Shown here: piece after piece, positions 1-12,865 of the stretch
Layout of the letters: every line of letters starts with the position of its first letter
How positions within the stretch are numbered: position 1 is the stretch's first letter
Source: Paralichthys olivaceus
Lineage: Eukaryota; Chordata; Actinopteri; Pleuronectiformes; Paralichthyidae
Direction of reading: 5' to 3'
DNA: 64,000 nt
Assembly: GCF_024713975.1 (NCBI RefSeq)
Contig: NC_091107.1
Span: 17,301,001 to 17,365,000 of the forward strand
Position numbers and translations under genes: made by a program
The notes under the pieces: generated by a model
Told to the model about the DNA's origin: nothing
What the model saw: only the letters and a program-made list of their open reading frames with translations
Databases searched by the model: none

Positions 1-553
1 CTTAAAGAAACATAGTATCCCAGAGTACTGGCAATAAACTGTTCCTGCAAACAAGGTGTTCAGCCTCCAGCAAACTGCACGTAATGAGAGCAGGGAGGTG
101 ACAACACACAACCACCGTAAATCTGGCCACCAGACGGTTGTGCATCACTCTGCCTGTGGCATTTCGACTGCTATTTGCACAGAGATCACAGGAGACCTGT
201 GCGCTTGTCCAGACTCCACAAACACTGACGCTCTGATCCCTCACCTTCAACATGGAAGCAGAAATAATGTGAAATACAAAAAAGACATCATCATGAATAT
301 ATGACTTGAAATGGCTAACGTACCAATTGACTAAGTGGGTGAGACGATGAGTCAGTGAGTGTATCTGTGTGTGATAGATACGAGGAGAAGAATGCGTCTG
401 GCTCGGCGCTCGTGTTACTGAAACGCTCATCAAACTATGATTTGTTCACCCCTTCCCCCAAGGCTGGGGGGTTCAGCACCCCTCTTCTACATGGCTCTCC
501 ACCAATCAGAATCGCTGTGTAGTAACCATGGTGCTCACTTAGGGGCTCACCAT

Positions 554-567
554 GTCGCCATGGAAAC
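554..567 (+). promoter_or_regulatory. RFX X-box-like motif
   Basis: GTCGCCATGGAAAC differs by one base from the near-palindromic RFX site GTTGCCATGGAAAC. A related half-palindrome, AGTAACCATGGTGC, lies about 30 bp upstream. Motif match only. Confidence 0.3.
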
Positions 568-1196
568 TGCATCTGTTTACAACAGAGCTAAGTGTGAAGG
601 AAGATGAGGGAGAGACGTATATACTCATATAGGGGAGATTACCAGCAGGGCTGTTTCTATATCCAACACAGAGAAGGCTACTCTCCTGTCAGTCATATGT
701 GCGATAAATCAGATGCTGATGCTCACTTATCTGCAAATAGTACCTGTTTTTTTAATGACTCTGTAATGAACCAGTGAAATGAAGCTTGCTATTTAAAAGC
801 AGAACTGATGATAAGCACAGCAGGGGGTCTATATGCCTGAATTATTGCTATTGTTCATAGAGCAATTAATCAGGGGGTCAGAGAGAAAAATTATACTCCC
901 ATAGAGAGAGCACTTATCAGTGTTGTGATCTAAGGTGTTCTCAATTCATCATATATTTACATTTTGCTAAAAAAGCCAGAGACATACATTTCTGGAGGGT
1001 TTCATATATTGTTCATTACTCCTCTCAACAAAACAAACCTTTTTAATGAATTCCTTAACTTTCAATGTGAGCCTCCTGTGTCTCCATGGGTATTCAGTTT
1101 CTATAGAGATCAGGCTCATGAAATAAAGACTGGCCAAGAGGTTTAGGGGAGATGGAAATCAGAAAATAAGGGTCAAGCCAAAAAAATCGATACTCA

Positions 1197-1480
1197 GCAG
1201 GGCGCATACTTCGGCCAAGGTCCAGCAGTCCCCTTAAATTCAATCAGGCTGCACCAAATTTCACACACTCATAGACATCACTTCCCTCAATTTCAATTTC
1301 ATCAAGATCCATGAATAATTCCCTGCATGGGAAATCACTGAAAGATAAAAAAGAAAGCAAACAAAAAAAACCCGCCCTATCTCAAGATAAATAAAAGTCT
1401 GTCTACTGATCCACACCAAAATCGAATGAGTTCTTCCTTGACCCATACTGCATACTTCCACCAAGTTTGTTGTTTCTGTG
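1197..1480 (+). repeat. Dispersed repeat family A, copy 1
   Basis: Carries the shared blocks 'cagtccccttaaattcaat', 'ctgcaccaaatttcacacac' and 'atccatgaataattccc', with the 'cataCTtccaccaagttt' block near its right end. The same blocks recur at least eight more times in this window in both orientations. It is a non-autonomous interspersed repeat typical of percomorph genomes; I cannot name its class with certainty. Confidence 0.7.
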
Positions 1481-1848
1481 TAATCGTGCTTAGGTAAGAA
1501 ACCAAGAGGAGAACTGAAATCAGAATTTCAGCTCCTCAGATAATGGAATAAAAACCATAGCTGCTCATACAGAGAATAAAGGGGGAAAGGATAGGGCTTT
1601 AATTACACATGCACACATTAACCATTTAATCACCATTTGTGTTCAAGCAAAGTGAATAGTGTGGCTGCAGCTGAGCAGGATGCACTGAGCGTGCTGCACA
1701 AGATGATTTCTTATGAGTGTGGTCTTGTAAAGATTCCAACTGTGCCTTTTATTTACACTGTACATACATTACATACAGTGTTTGCATTCATTGTGATTCT
1801 GAAGGTAACCGAATGACAACAAACTCACACAAGTGTGTTATTTTTCAG

Positions 1849-4800
1849 ATCATCGCTTTTGATGAGCTGCGCACAGACTTCAAAAACCCCATTGATCAGA
1901 GCAATCCCACCAGAGCGGTAAGAACCCTGCTGCTTTATTTCTTTCAAGAATGATCAAACCCTCCTGCTCACACAGAGAAATCCCTTCGACTCAGTTCCAA
2001 GAAGAACACGTCATTGGTTTACACAGAGTGACCCAGAACCAATCGAAGGTTTCACTATGAAATTATTGCATATGACTTTAGATTTTGAGTTTAGAAACAG
2101 AGTGGTTTTAAAAAGAAGGTTTTAAAATAAATAAAAACAGTTTCATGAGAAACCCATATAGCTGTCTCATGTAATTTTATGTCATGTTATTTAATGTAAA
2201 TTAATGATTCGTGATTTGCACATTTGGATTGACACCTTTCAGCACTCAGCCTATCCATTAATCCTACAATGTCAAATATTTGTCGTACTATGAAACCAGT
2301 TACGGCTAATCCAGGCTTCCAGGTGATTGCAGCACAGATGCTCTCGGGCTCATTTCAACGCTCATTTGCATCCTGATTGAAACAATCAACCTTCTGCAAA
2401 GATGTGACCTGTTGGCTCAGTCAATTAAAGAGATTGATGCAAATGAAGCTGCTGTTTGTACAATGAGATACTGCACAGTCGCCACACAGGGACATTCCAA
2501 CATTGCTATAAAAAAAACAAAAAAAAACAAATCTGCAGTATAATACATGAATTGTCCTAAAGTAAGTGCAGGTATTTCACTTCTCTCCTGCAGTGTTGCT
2601 TATATTTTTACATCTAATTTTCTCTTTATCTCTTATTAACATTTATTAAGGTTCAGTCAATACTAAGTGCCATTATTCATGCAGCTTGTAACAGTAGTTG
2701 CGAATGTCCCTCTCGCAAGTTAGCTAATATTCTAGCAATCATGCATCGGAACTGCAAAGTGAGAGTGATGAGGAGTGGGAGAGAAAACTGTGAAAACAGA
2801 CTGTAGGAGTGTGGAGGCAGGCCAGCTACAGGGGGGTGGACACAATAACTGCAACATCTAAAAAAGAAAAAAAGTACAATGCAATCAGATGGAGCAGCTC
2901 TGGTGTAGACACTGCTTGGAAGGTTCAGACCAAACAGGATGTTTTGTTTTTCCTCCTCAGATAAAGGTGGAGAGGGGAAATAGCATCATGGAGAAAGAAC
3001 TTTACGAGCTTACTGACGGCACCGTTTTGTATCAAGGCTGTTGTGTTGGATTGCATATCATTGTACAGGTGTTTTTAAATCGTAGCAGACAACCTAAACA
3101 TCAGAAGAAATAGTACTACCAGTCTCTCCCCAAATCAATAAACTGCAGAACAGAACGAGGACTTACATGATAACAGACTTTCCGGAAAATCAACAGATCT
3201 CTGATGTTCTCACAGCTGATACAGTCTGCAATGAAAGAGGCAGTAAATATTGTAGGGAGACAAACTGGAAGAGAGTAAACATGTGATTCCAAATCAGATG
3301 TATGTGTACAGCCACATATCACAGTCTCACAGGGATACGTATTGTGATTGTATGACAACACAAGGTGGAAAACAGAATTGTTGACTCTTGTCTTAAATGG
3401 TGAATCACCCCCATAAAGAGCAGTGTCATGTTGAGAGGATCCAGTATTGTAACTCTCAAATATTATAATAATAATATTTATTATTATTATTATTACTATT
3501 ACCATATTTATCTTATCTTATCTTATCTTAATGTTCACTATAATCTAAATAATTGTATGGTCTCAGTCTCACAATGTGAAGTGCCTTGAGATAATGTATG
3601 TTGTGTTTGGTGCCACACAAATAAAATTTAATTGAAGCATGAAAAACACATCACCAAAAGTCATGCATTTCTTTACTTTAGATTAGATCCCTAATCAAAT
3701 CTAGTTAACTAAATAATTCTTGCTCTATAATTTGATTTGCATATTGTGAACTATCTCATCTGTCTTTGATTAATGTCTTCAGTTGTGTGTCCCTTGCTGG
3801 GACAATTAAATATTCAGTGACTCAGGATGACCTGACACAAACCGAAGCACCTCAGGGAGACTCCAGGGCCAACTCCAAGCAGACCCACTGCAGAGCAACA
3901 ATGTATATGCACAATAACAAACCATACAGTGTACAGAGAACTCAGGATGTGTTTCACAAAGCAGACTTGAGAGTGGAAGATTACATAGAGCAAATCAACA
4001 CCTGCATAGAGGATGGAGAACCAGATTCTGGCTGTAGATCCAAGGCAAAGAGTTCCAGGTCACAATGGGAGTTTAATATTGTGGCCACAGATTCATGAAA
4101 GGTGCAGCATGTGGCTCCAGCTGAAGGGAATGGATTTATACAGAAAGCTGGAATCCTATCATAAGACAAATGCCTCAACTTGTCATAAAATGAGTATGAG
4201 AGCCTTTTCAGCCGTCTGCATCTAAGACCAAATCCAGTTACATGGCCCTGGACTCACAGCGTGCTGCTGACAAATGTCTCACTACTAGTACTTTTGTTTA
4301 CCTGCTCTATCAGCAGTCTGGGGGTGGAGAAGAGATAAATATAATAAGTGAATAAACTGTATGAAAACATCTCATTTCCCTTTGCTAGCCAATCAATGGA
4401 TGCCAGAATAAAACATCTCCTGGCTGCTAATTGGTAAATGCAGGAGAAGATGGATGGATTCATTTCTATAATTGATAATTGAGGCTTCCCTCATGGATCA
4501 CAGGAGACTCGAAGCTGTTAGGTTTATAAGACAAAGTGCCAGAGAAGCTGCACCATACGTCACTGTCACTGCTTCATATGTAGCTGCTGCAGTTTTCTAA
4601 TGATTAACAGATTTATTTAGTTTAGTTTCAGCAACACACCATTTCATTCTGTGCTTGTAGTTGGATGAAAAACAAACATTTTAAATATTAGATAGAAAAA
4701 CAACTTTCAACATTTCTCCCAAATTCCAGATTCAACAGACACTGGAATGAAGGGGCTGCCATACGTATAGAGATGGAAACAAACACAAATTAGTTGGTTA

Positions 4801-7081
4801 TTGAGTATTTATTATTCATGGGTTATTATTTGATACCATAAGTACGTTTATATTGTGTAATTCTGGTTCAGGGGTATGACTTGTGAACATGGATGCATCC
4901 TTACCTGCTTAATACATTTATAATCAAGCAAGACAATATTAACACGTCACTAAAATGAGTCAAACGTTGTCACCTGAATTCCTTTCAAATAGAACTTTCT
5001 AAAACCTTAAAGCACATATGTTTTCTGCCCTGATATTTATTTCAATTTATTATACAAATTGTACAAATCTATTCCACAGAGGGAGCGGATTCTCAACATC
5101 GAAAGAATCTGCAACCTGCTTCGCCGAGTGAGTAATCGCTGTTGCTCACCTGCTGCCGGCGGATGACTAAAACAGAACCCCCTCAGACAACCATGAACAT
5201 TTGTCTGTCTGACCATTGTGAGGACCATGGCGTACTCTGATTCATTTCACACGTAGCCCATCCTCACCGCCCGCCATCACTGCTCTGCACACACACACAC
5301 ACAGCAGTGGAGATCAATGGTACAGTGCACTGGGTTCTGTGCCTGTTGTGATTTGATTTCTTTTCTCATTTCGGTGATTTAACAAAAAGAACTCAAGGTC
5401 TCTACAAGTGGTCATGCTCTTTTTTCTGCTCTCCTGTGAAGCCACTGATTTGCAGATGTTTGCAAATATGGATTTATTGATTCATTATTTTCCAAGTGCA
5501 TCTGATAGTTAACCACTCCATCAAACTATAATTGAAGAAGAAATTAGATGATACATATACTTTTAATACCATTGCTGTAGTGCAATAATGGTTATAATAG
5601 CATATCTGCTGCAGAGGGGGATGATGGGCAAGGATGTTAACTGTGTAGCATGATGTTAAAAAATATATATCTGATCAGAATAGAGGGCTGATCAGTTTTC
5701 CAGCAATTCAAATCAGGCATGTTTAGGGGACTGATATCTATGAGTGTGTGAAAATTGGTGCAGATTCAGGTAGAAATCCTGTTAGGCCTTGGTGGAGGTA
5801 TACACTCTCCTCATTTTTACTCCCCATGTTAATGACATCATGTTAATGCCAACTCAGCCCTGAGGCTTATGTTGCCCTGTTTATAGAGACGCTGTACTTG
5901 TCCAGTCACTAACCTGTCATGTTAAACAAGAAAATCTGCTGGTTTAAGTGTTATTTCTTTAAAGCAGCTAAAAATCAATATTTTTCTGTTAACAATCTTT
6001 GTGTAATACAAAGGGGTCACCTCTGTGTGAACTCACAAAGGGTAATCTCCCAATTCTGCTATTTCCCTCAGCTCCACAGAACATCTGAGTGCAGTGGGCA
6101 GCTGCTCTCAGTCAATAATCTATGACAAATCCACTGTGCACTATGCTCAGGACCAAACAACAGACAGTAAATCTTGGCACATACCTGGTGAGCATGGTTA
6201 TGTTTTAAGATGCTCCAGCACCAGGTTTTATAGCCTTTAGAGTTGTGAGTAAAAGCAAAACAGAAACAGAGTTAGTGTAAGAGTTAGATTAGAGTTACAA
6301 CATGAACATCAGTCATACCCACCATTTTTCTATCACTGTTTGCCTTCCTAACGATAATCAATAACTAATAACTAATGATAACCAATAAACTCTTGAATTC
6401 ACCTCTAATTTTTGATCACTTTTAAAGTTCCATCCCGCCACCCTAAAAACCTGTCTACATCCTGTATGCTTTTTGTTGTGTTTTTGCTGCAGTGTAATTA
6501 TCTCATCACTAAATAATGTGCAGCCCTATAAAAAGACTGTGTGTGTGTGTGTGTGTGTGTGTTCTGGTTAGTTGGTGGTCCCAGAATACTCCATCCACGG
6601 ACTCTTCTGTCTGATGTTCATGTGTGCTGGAGAGTGGGTCACACTCGGCCTGAATATCCCACTGCTCTTCTACCATCTGTGGAGGTACAGTCCCAGAACA
6701 GATGTCTGACACGCTTCCATTGCTCTGGTGGCTGAATAAGCCAAACCTCACTGCTTTTTTTCAGGTTTTTTCACCGGCCAGCTGACGGGTCAGAGGTCAT
6801 GTACGATCCGGTCAGTGTGATGAACGCCGACATCCTCAACTACTGCCAGAAGGAGTCGTGGTGTAAACTGGGCTTTTATCTGCTCTCTTTCTTCTATTAT
6901 CTCTACAGGTATGTACAAAATCACAATCTTTTTATTTTTTAGTAATCCTTGCAGTTTGTTGTGATATTATGTGAACTTAAAAAGTTGTGAACTAAGCAGC
7001 ACAATACATTTTCTGTCCCTACTTCTTTTGCCATGGTCTGTTTCCTGCTGAAGTATGGTCTATGCCTTGGTGAGCTTTTAA
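1849..7081 (+). CDS. cnih2: Cornichon family AMPA receptor auxiliary protein 2 (CNIH2), 3' five coding exons
   Basis: Coding exons: 1849-1917, 5080-5127, 6572-6684, 6765-6908 and 7054-7081. Phases join perfectly and give 133 residues plus TAA. Seen: the exon 1849 product starts [17 protein letters not shown]; the 48-nt exon gives [16 protein letters not shown], the insert that marks CNIH2/CNIH3 against CNIH1/4; next come [12 protein letters not shown], then [14 protein letters not shown] and [19 protein letters not shown], and the end is [10 protein letters not shown]. The wording '[10 protein letters not shown]' and the ending fit CNIH2 better than CNIH3. Known: CNIH2 is a multi-pass ER/plasma-membrane protein that promotes AMPA receptor export and slows its gating. 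The first 27 residues (usual start MAFTFAAFCYML) are not found before 1849 and are presumably on an exon left of the window. The last coding exon is only 28 nt. It is convergent with tm7sf2. A possible poly(A) signal AATAAA lies at 7685. Confidence 0.95.
3506..3531 (+). repeat. Pentanucleotide (CTTAT)n short tandem repeat
   Basis: About four tandem 'cttat' units inside cnih2 intron 2, next to an ATT-rich run at 3465-3500. Confidence 0.7.
3562..3642 (+). repeat. LINE-type 3' tail fragment
   Basis: Contains 'aagtgccttgagataatgt', then 'gtttggtgccacacaaataaa' and 'tttaattgaa'. This resembles the 3' tail of L2/UNA-like teleost retrotransposons, usually ending '...cgctatacaaataaaattgaattg'. It lies in cnih2 intron 2. 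Confidence 0.6.
5080..5127 (+). CDS. cnih2: CNIH2/3-specific 48-nt exon
   Basis: This exon encodes [16 protein letters not shown] and is phase 0 at both ends. Acceptor 'ttccacag' and donor 'gtgagt' are good. The segment is absent from CNIH1/CNIH4 and in mammalian CNIH2/3 forms the extra luminal/extracellular loop linked to AMPA receptor contact. Skipping it would keep the frame. Confidence 0.9.
5700..5815 (-). repeat. Dispersed repeat family A, copy 2 (short, inverted)
   Basis: The reverse complement of the family block: 'ctgatatctatgagtgtgtg', 'aaattggtgcag' and 'ggccttggtggaggtata'. It lies in cnih2 intron 3. Confidence 0.65.
6538..6562 (+). repeat. (TG)12 tract at the 3' splice site of a cnih2 exon
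   Basis: A TG dinucleotide run ends 9 bases before the acceptor AG of exon 6572-6684. It replaces most of the usual polypyrimidine tract; only 'ttctggttag' separates it from the exon. Confidence 0.9.
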
Positions 7082-8739
7082 CTCACAGGAGATCTGGAGA
7101 GAAAAAAAGGGAAATATCTGTAAGAAAGACCCAGAAGAATGACCGGAGACTTCAACTTTTCCTCTCTCCATATTCCCATCCCTGGCTTGGATTTCCAACA
7201 GTCAGAACAAGGACAAACCAAGACCAAGCTGAGTGATGATGTGAATGTAAAGGCTCCGCTCGATTATGTTGCTTTATCCCAGTTTCTGCTGTCGGTCAGC
7301 CAGACGAAGTTTCGGAGGATGGAAATGAAACAGAATGAGGACGCAGCAAGTGTTTATGTTGCCTTTGATCATTATCAGATTTTAACAATATGAAGGGCTG
7401 GAGTTTTTTTCCCCCCATGCTGCTCTTACCGATACAGTCGCTCAACTCACTGTGAATCTCCAAACACTTTGGAAAAGGAAATAATACGTGTGCATTCTGT
7501 GAGTTTGAAAACCCACTCAAAGTAGGATTGTGTTGGTTTCATTCCATGTGTAAAATAATTGCTTTGATTGTGTTACAGGTTAATACAACTGTAAGAAACA
7601 GGTTAAATAGTGCAGGAGAACTCTAACACGTTGTAAGAAACACTGGAGGCCTTGCAGGGAAATAACACTTTTAACCAGGATGGAAATAAAGCATTGGCTA
7701 AGACATCGTTGTCTTGATGACAACCTCCACCAGAAGTTGAATTTCACACTGTAATTAAAGCATCAAATTAATAATCATAAGTTTGACTGTAAGAGTCAAT
7801 GCTTTGTGATGTGTATTTAAATAAGTTAAAGTCCATAGCTTTGAGGGCCTATTATTCCAGGTTCATGCTTTCTGAGGAGCTTCATGCTCAGGCATATAAC
7901 TTAAATATATAAAAAACATTGTGCCAAATTTAAAAAAGAAGTCAATTCAAAGTGAAAATAAAAATGATGAATATCTTTGTCGACATGCTGTGTTGTTACT
8001 GCCAGGCCATGACTTTTATTTTTTCACTCTTAAACAAAGATTTTGGCGCAATGTTTTTTACTTGAAAAAGTAGAAACTTAGTTCTGTTGTAATTCTTTTT
8101 GTGTGTGCAGGGAGCGCCTTATTCCTATTTCCTATTCCTAGTGACGTTTACTCTTAATCATCTGCATCTATACTATAGTCATTTTAGCACAGCAGCTCTT
8201 CTCTGATATGAGGTAGAATATAGAAAATCCCATGTACAAAAAGCAATTTAAAAACAGAAAACTATCAATGTAATAGGATTCATGAGTCGATGCAGTTTTA
8301 TTAAGTGTATGTATTAATAGAGAGTGGGACACAAGTGACACATGAGACAACAAGGACTCTATGACAGCGTCTCAGTTATTAAAGAAGTATAAGGACAGTG
8401 AAGTTGCTTCAATTCATCTAAAATCATATTATCAAGGTTTTAAGGGACGGACATTATAAAACATTGAGGTTGCTGATGACCAAGATATGTAAACAGTGAA
8501 GCCTTTTCTCAGCTGGTGCTGCCTTTGTTATCATGTGTTCCGATTTCTTCTAGATATATCCTCATTATCTCAGCTAAGCAGTGGTAGTAGTTGTAGGTTT
8601 CTAGCCCTATTTTGTACTTGACAGTGGCTGAGAATAGACACAGAATAAAAACAAATCAGTTCAATCTGGGTTTTTGTTCTGATTTGCACCAAGTTGAAAA
8701 CAGTCATAGATATTCACCTCCTAAATATGCCTGATTTAA

Positions 8740-9065
8740 AAAAGAAATCATAGCCCATGCATTATTCCCTGAGAAAATGGCAAAATAACAATAATGGCAC
8801 TCAGTGGAGTAAATACCTCCACCAAGACCAACCCAAATTTCACAAAGTAATTTACCTAAACTTAACTGAATCATGATTACTTCCTGGAAAACAAAATGTT
8901 GAAAAACACCATCAACATCTCGCAATAACCAAAAATTCTTGAATTCTTGGATGGCTTCTTCCTTGACTCATAGCACATCCCTCCAGTTTAATGGTAATCC
9001 ATCCAAACAACAACCAAACAAACCAATGGACTGGGGGTGAAAAAATAACCTCCTTAGCTCGACAA
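8740..9065 (+). repeat. Dispersed repeat family A, copy 3
   Basis: Blocks in order: 'tggcactcagtggag', 'taaatacctccaccaag', 'caaatttcacaaagta', 'cacatccctccagtttaatg', then a CAAA-rich stretch and 'gaaaaaataacctccttag'. The 3' half is well preserved. Confidence 0.7.
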
Positions 9066-9279
9066 AATTAACTAAAGTCATCTGTATTGACTTATTATTA
9101 AGGTACCTTTCATTTGCTTTACATTTCAGCAACTTTCATGTCATTTACTAAAATTTATTTCATGTTATAGTTTCCCTGTGGAGCATTTTCAAGTTGAAGC
9201 CATATTTGAACCTTAAATCACATTGTCAGTGTTTATCCTCTATCAGGTTTCTTCTTGACCACTGCAGAAACGAAAAATG

Positions 9280-9280
<1 letters not shown>

Positions 9281-9369
<89 letters not shown>
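9281..9369 (+). repeat. (CA)44 microsatellite
   Basis: An uninterrupted CA run of about 89 bases. It generates spurious His-Thr ORFs in both forward frames. Its length makes it likely polymorphic. Confidence 0.98.
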
Positions 9370-9371
<2 letters not shown>

Positions 9372-10501
9372 CTTGTGTCATTTACGATCAATTTTATACC
9401 TATTGAGAACTAATGAAGGAGCAAGATCAGTTGAAACATTTCCTTGGCTTGTCTTCAATAGTCCATCAGTGCTCACGAAGACAAAGTAGACAGTACATGT
9501 TGCACCAAATGATGTTCCCATGAGAGTAATCACAGGACACTGAGACCTCAAAACTCTGCCAACAGTGTGAACGTGTTGAGTCTGGACAATCACTACTAAA
9601 GCACATGAACATATGGGAAGGGGGAGACACGCAGCTCGGTTGAATGTCATTACGTAGTTGCTCTAAACAAAGCATTTTAGAAAATTGTATTTAAGTATAT
9701 CTATTTGTATCTGTCTTTTATACATTTATCATCAATGTACGCTACAGTCAACTTGGTGGATTACTTTATATTTATTAGGTTATACTACACTGTACAGCAA
9801 TTCACATGCTGTATTCTAATAAAACAGTGATACCAAAACCATGCTCTCTTCTTCAGTGTCTCCTTTCCTGCCCATCTGTGAGGAGTTTTGCAGACACGAT
9901 GCTCTGCCAGCACCAGAGATAGAGAAAGATGTAACTCAGAGGATGATAAGGGGGAATTTTTAAGGGAAAGACGAGTGGCTGTCGAAAAACAGCTGCACAG
10001 AGAAGTGGTTCCAGAGACATTCGCGCAGCCTCTTGAAAGGCACCGAAATAACTGAATTCAGTGAAAAAGCCTCAGCGCTGTGAAAAAAGCTGGAGAGGCA
10101 GAGAGAGATGGTGATAGCCTTTCATTAAAGTCTACACGTCCATTATGTTAACATTTCAAATTATAGGGCACTGCATGCCTGTTTTAGTAAGTTGACAGAC
10201 TTAATTTCCATAGCAAGAAATCACAAATGAAATTGTCACTGCAGCTGTGGCACATTTATAAAATGTATGTGATTTTTACTTAGCTACATATTTTTCCCCT
10301 CTGATTTCAAAAAGAGAAAAGGAGAGAAGAAGAGAAATACTGAGTGTGTCTCTGGGACACCTCCTGGGCTCACTAGTAGTGTGTGTGAGGTTTGCCAGGT
10401 TATCACTTGTCTAAATAATGATTCAGACAGAAAACAGAGCAGCAGCAAGGCTTCGAACAGGCGTTTTCCCTCTGTTTGAAAAGGACTTATCATTCCCCGC
10501 T

Positions 10502-10515
10502 GTCACCATGGAAAC
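10502..10515 (+). promoter_or_regulatory. RFX X-box-like motif
   Basis: GTCACCATGGAAAC, one base from the site at 10916. Motif match only. Confidence 0.3.
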
Positions 10516-10915
10516 TAAATTGTATTAGAGGTTCCTGCTGCCTCACTCTGAGGCGCTCACTCAAAACAGAAATATCCAGTTCAAGTCGGTGTACATGCCT
10601 GGCAGCACTGCCCGTCTGTACAAGACATTTTTTAACATCCAGAACATATATAACAGTTTCATGTATGTAGTCATGACAACCACATCCTTAATGCTTCTAT
10701 AAATGACACCTGCTAATGCCAGGACACACACATGCACGCACACATGCACTCAATTGCTCACTCAGTGCAACACATGCATCTGTCTCTAATTCTGCCTCAT
10801 CCCACAGTTCACACTGTTACACACTCATTATGCCGGGCTCTTCCTTTTTCAGCACCCTCCACCGCGATAATTGTCTCAACTCCTTTCCCCTCTCTCCTAC
10901 GTCTGTGCTCCCTAT

Positions 10916-10929
10916 GTTGCCATGGAAAC
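10916..10929 (+). promoter_or_regulatory. RFX X-box motif, full match
   Basis: GTTGCCATGGAAAC fits the classical RFX/X-box (MDBP/EF-C) consensus GTTGCCATGGMAAC. It sits 3.8 kb downstream of the cnih2 stop, before a CA-rich stretch. Confidence 0.4.
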
Positions 10930-12544
10930 TGGCTACAACTGATGGGACTGAAACGTCACGATTGGCATGTACAATTGGCAGTGCACACACACACACACAC
11001 ACACAAATACCCACACACACAAACGCACATACAAACACCGACAAACACACATTTGCTCATTCATTAATATGCAAGGCACTCTAAGTTGTTGCATGTTATT
11101 ATGGATGTACAGGTGTGCATACAGAGGAAAATCATAGGAGCAAATATTAAGGTCACACACTTAATAAGTAAACATGTAATTCAAGTTTAATGTCAAGTTT
11201 TTTTGGTAGAATAGAAGAGGCTGAGACATGCAAGGCACCACAAGCAAAACTGAACCATTTCATTCAAAAGCTCTGATTTAATTCTAAATGAAAAAGCCAA
11301 AAGAAAAAAGTTCTCAACTAAATTTCATATTTTTGTTGAAATGATGATGTTGTGATTGATGTTTTTCATCCCACAAATGAAAAGGCAGCAGATGTGCTTT
11401 CTTAAAAATGATTGTTTGTGTCCAAGATTGTGTCAAACCTGTTAACACTGGTGTTTTTATTTGTCGTCTGTCCGTGACTCATTCTAACTGTCAGCTCATC
11501 TATAAAAACATCCATCACTTTCCTTTGTAACTAAAGACCATCTCCAATTATCGAACTGATATATTTTTATATCAAACATTTTAGAAAATTGGACCCTGAA
11601 AATGCTCCAATTAAAACCAAATCAGTGCTATTATGTATTTACTGTGATGGAGAAAAACAAATAGTCTGTAGCTGTGCTGGTGTTTTTGTGAGACATGTAG
11701 TGGAAAATAAAGGTTGTTGCTATGTTATTAAATTCCTGTGGCTTTTTTAAGGCTATTTTTAAAGAAGTAGCAAGATTCAGGTGTAGTCAGACGGGTCCTT
11801 TAAAAAATAATTTAGAAATTAAATTTTAAAATGAAATCGCTCTATATATTTTATGAATGAGGCCCAGGGGATTTTGAGGTAACTGTGTCAGTGTCTGATT
11901 TTACTCCTGATCACAGAGAGCTGTAAAAGAATAGAGAATATCAAGGCCTTGTTTACAAAAACCTGCAGTTCAGTAGTATTCATTGACTTGTCATAGATAA
12001 ATATACATATATCTATATATACTTTTGACAAGAATGTAACTGGCTACTCTAATGTGTGTAAAAGCCCAGTAGTAAAAATCCTGCTTCAGTAAATTTACAG
12101 AAGTTTACTTTCCACCATTTCTGGAAGCTGGTGAAAGGAGAAGAGTATAATGTAGACTTGATGCATCAAGGAGACCAGAAGGATCCCAATTTATCTTCCT
12201 CACCTTGCGTCACCCATTCTAACAGCACACCCATGAAAGGCAAGAATTACTGTCACTCTCTATGTTACATGTAGGTTTTTCAGATCCTATTGAATAGTGA
12301 AGTCTTAATATGCATCTATGGCCTGACCTTGGGCACTGCTTGCAGACAAAGGAGTATGTGTGGAATGAGACAGGCACTATTCTCCTAAAGGTGCTGTACA
12401 GATGTAATGTGTGAGGATGGACACAAATTCCTTCAGACTGGTTTGCTTGTCACAATATGAATGGAAATACAAATGGAATGTTAAAAGGAATTGTCTTTAT
12501 TATTTACTGACTAAAGAAAATAACTGAACTCATATGAAAACTAG

Positions 12545-12865
12545 AGCGCTCAAAAGAACGGATACCTCCTCCATGTCCCAACAGTCCCCTTAAATTCAGT
12601 CAAGCTGCTTCAAATGACCCACTCTTATAATTGTGTGATCAGTTCCTGAAATGTCCCTGATCACACAATGTTAAAGACAATTCCTGCATCTGTCTCCTGA
12701 TCCAGATCCACACGAAAATGTAATGGATTCTCCCCCTACGCATAAAACATCCTTCAGTTTCATGGTAATCTATTCTGTTGTTTTCAGCTTGCAAACACAC
12801 AAGTAAACCAACTAACCAGCAAACAAGGGGACAGGATTGAAAACATAACCTTCTGTTGGTGGGAA
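12545..12865 (+). repeat. Dispersed repeat family A, copy 4
   Basis: Shares 'cagtccccttaaattcagt', 'tcaagctgct', 'tctcctgatccagatccac', 'catccttcagtttcatggta' and a terminal 'gaaaacataaccttctg' with the other copies. Confidence 0.7.

Larger units (their letters stand above)
1..1848. other. Upstream/intron 1 sequence of cnih2, no exon recognised
   Basis: I searched this stretch for the CNIH2 first exon (MAFTFAAFCYML) and did not find it, so it is probably intron 1. It holds one copy of a dispersed teleost repeat (about 1197-1480) and an RFX X-box-like palindrome at 554-567. ORFs at the left edge show no family resemblance. Confidence 0.5.

Noticed and set aside
2-433. 143-residue minus-strand ORF at the left edge
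   Set aside because: No recognisable domain, composition like random AT/CA-rich sequence, and cnih2 intron DNA is expected here.
9194-9489. His-Thr repeat ORFs
   Set aside because: Produced by the (CA)44 microsatellite.
10716-11084. Plus-strand ORF pair with HTHTHT runs
   Set aside because: Driven by CA-rich sequence; no similarity, no splice sites of note.
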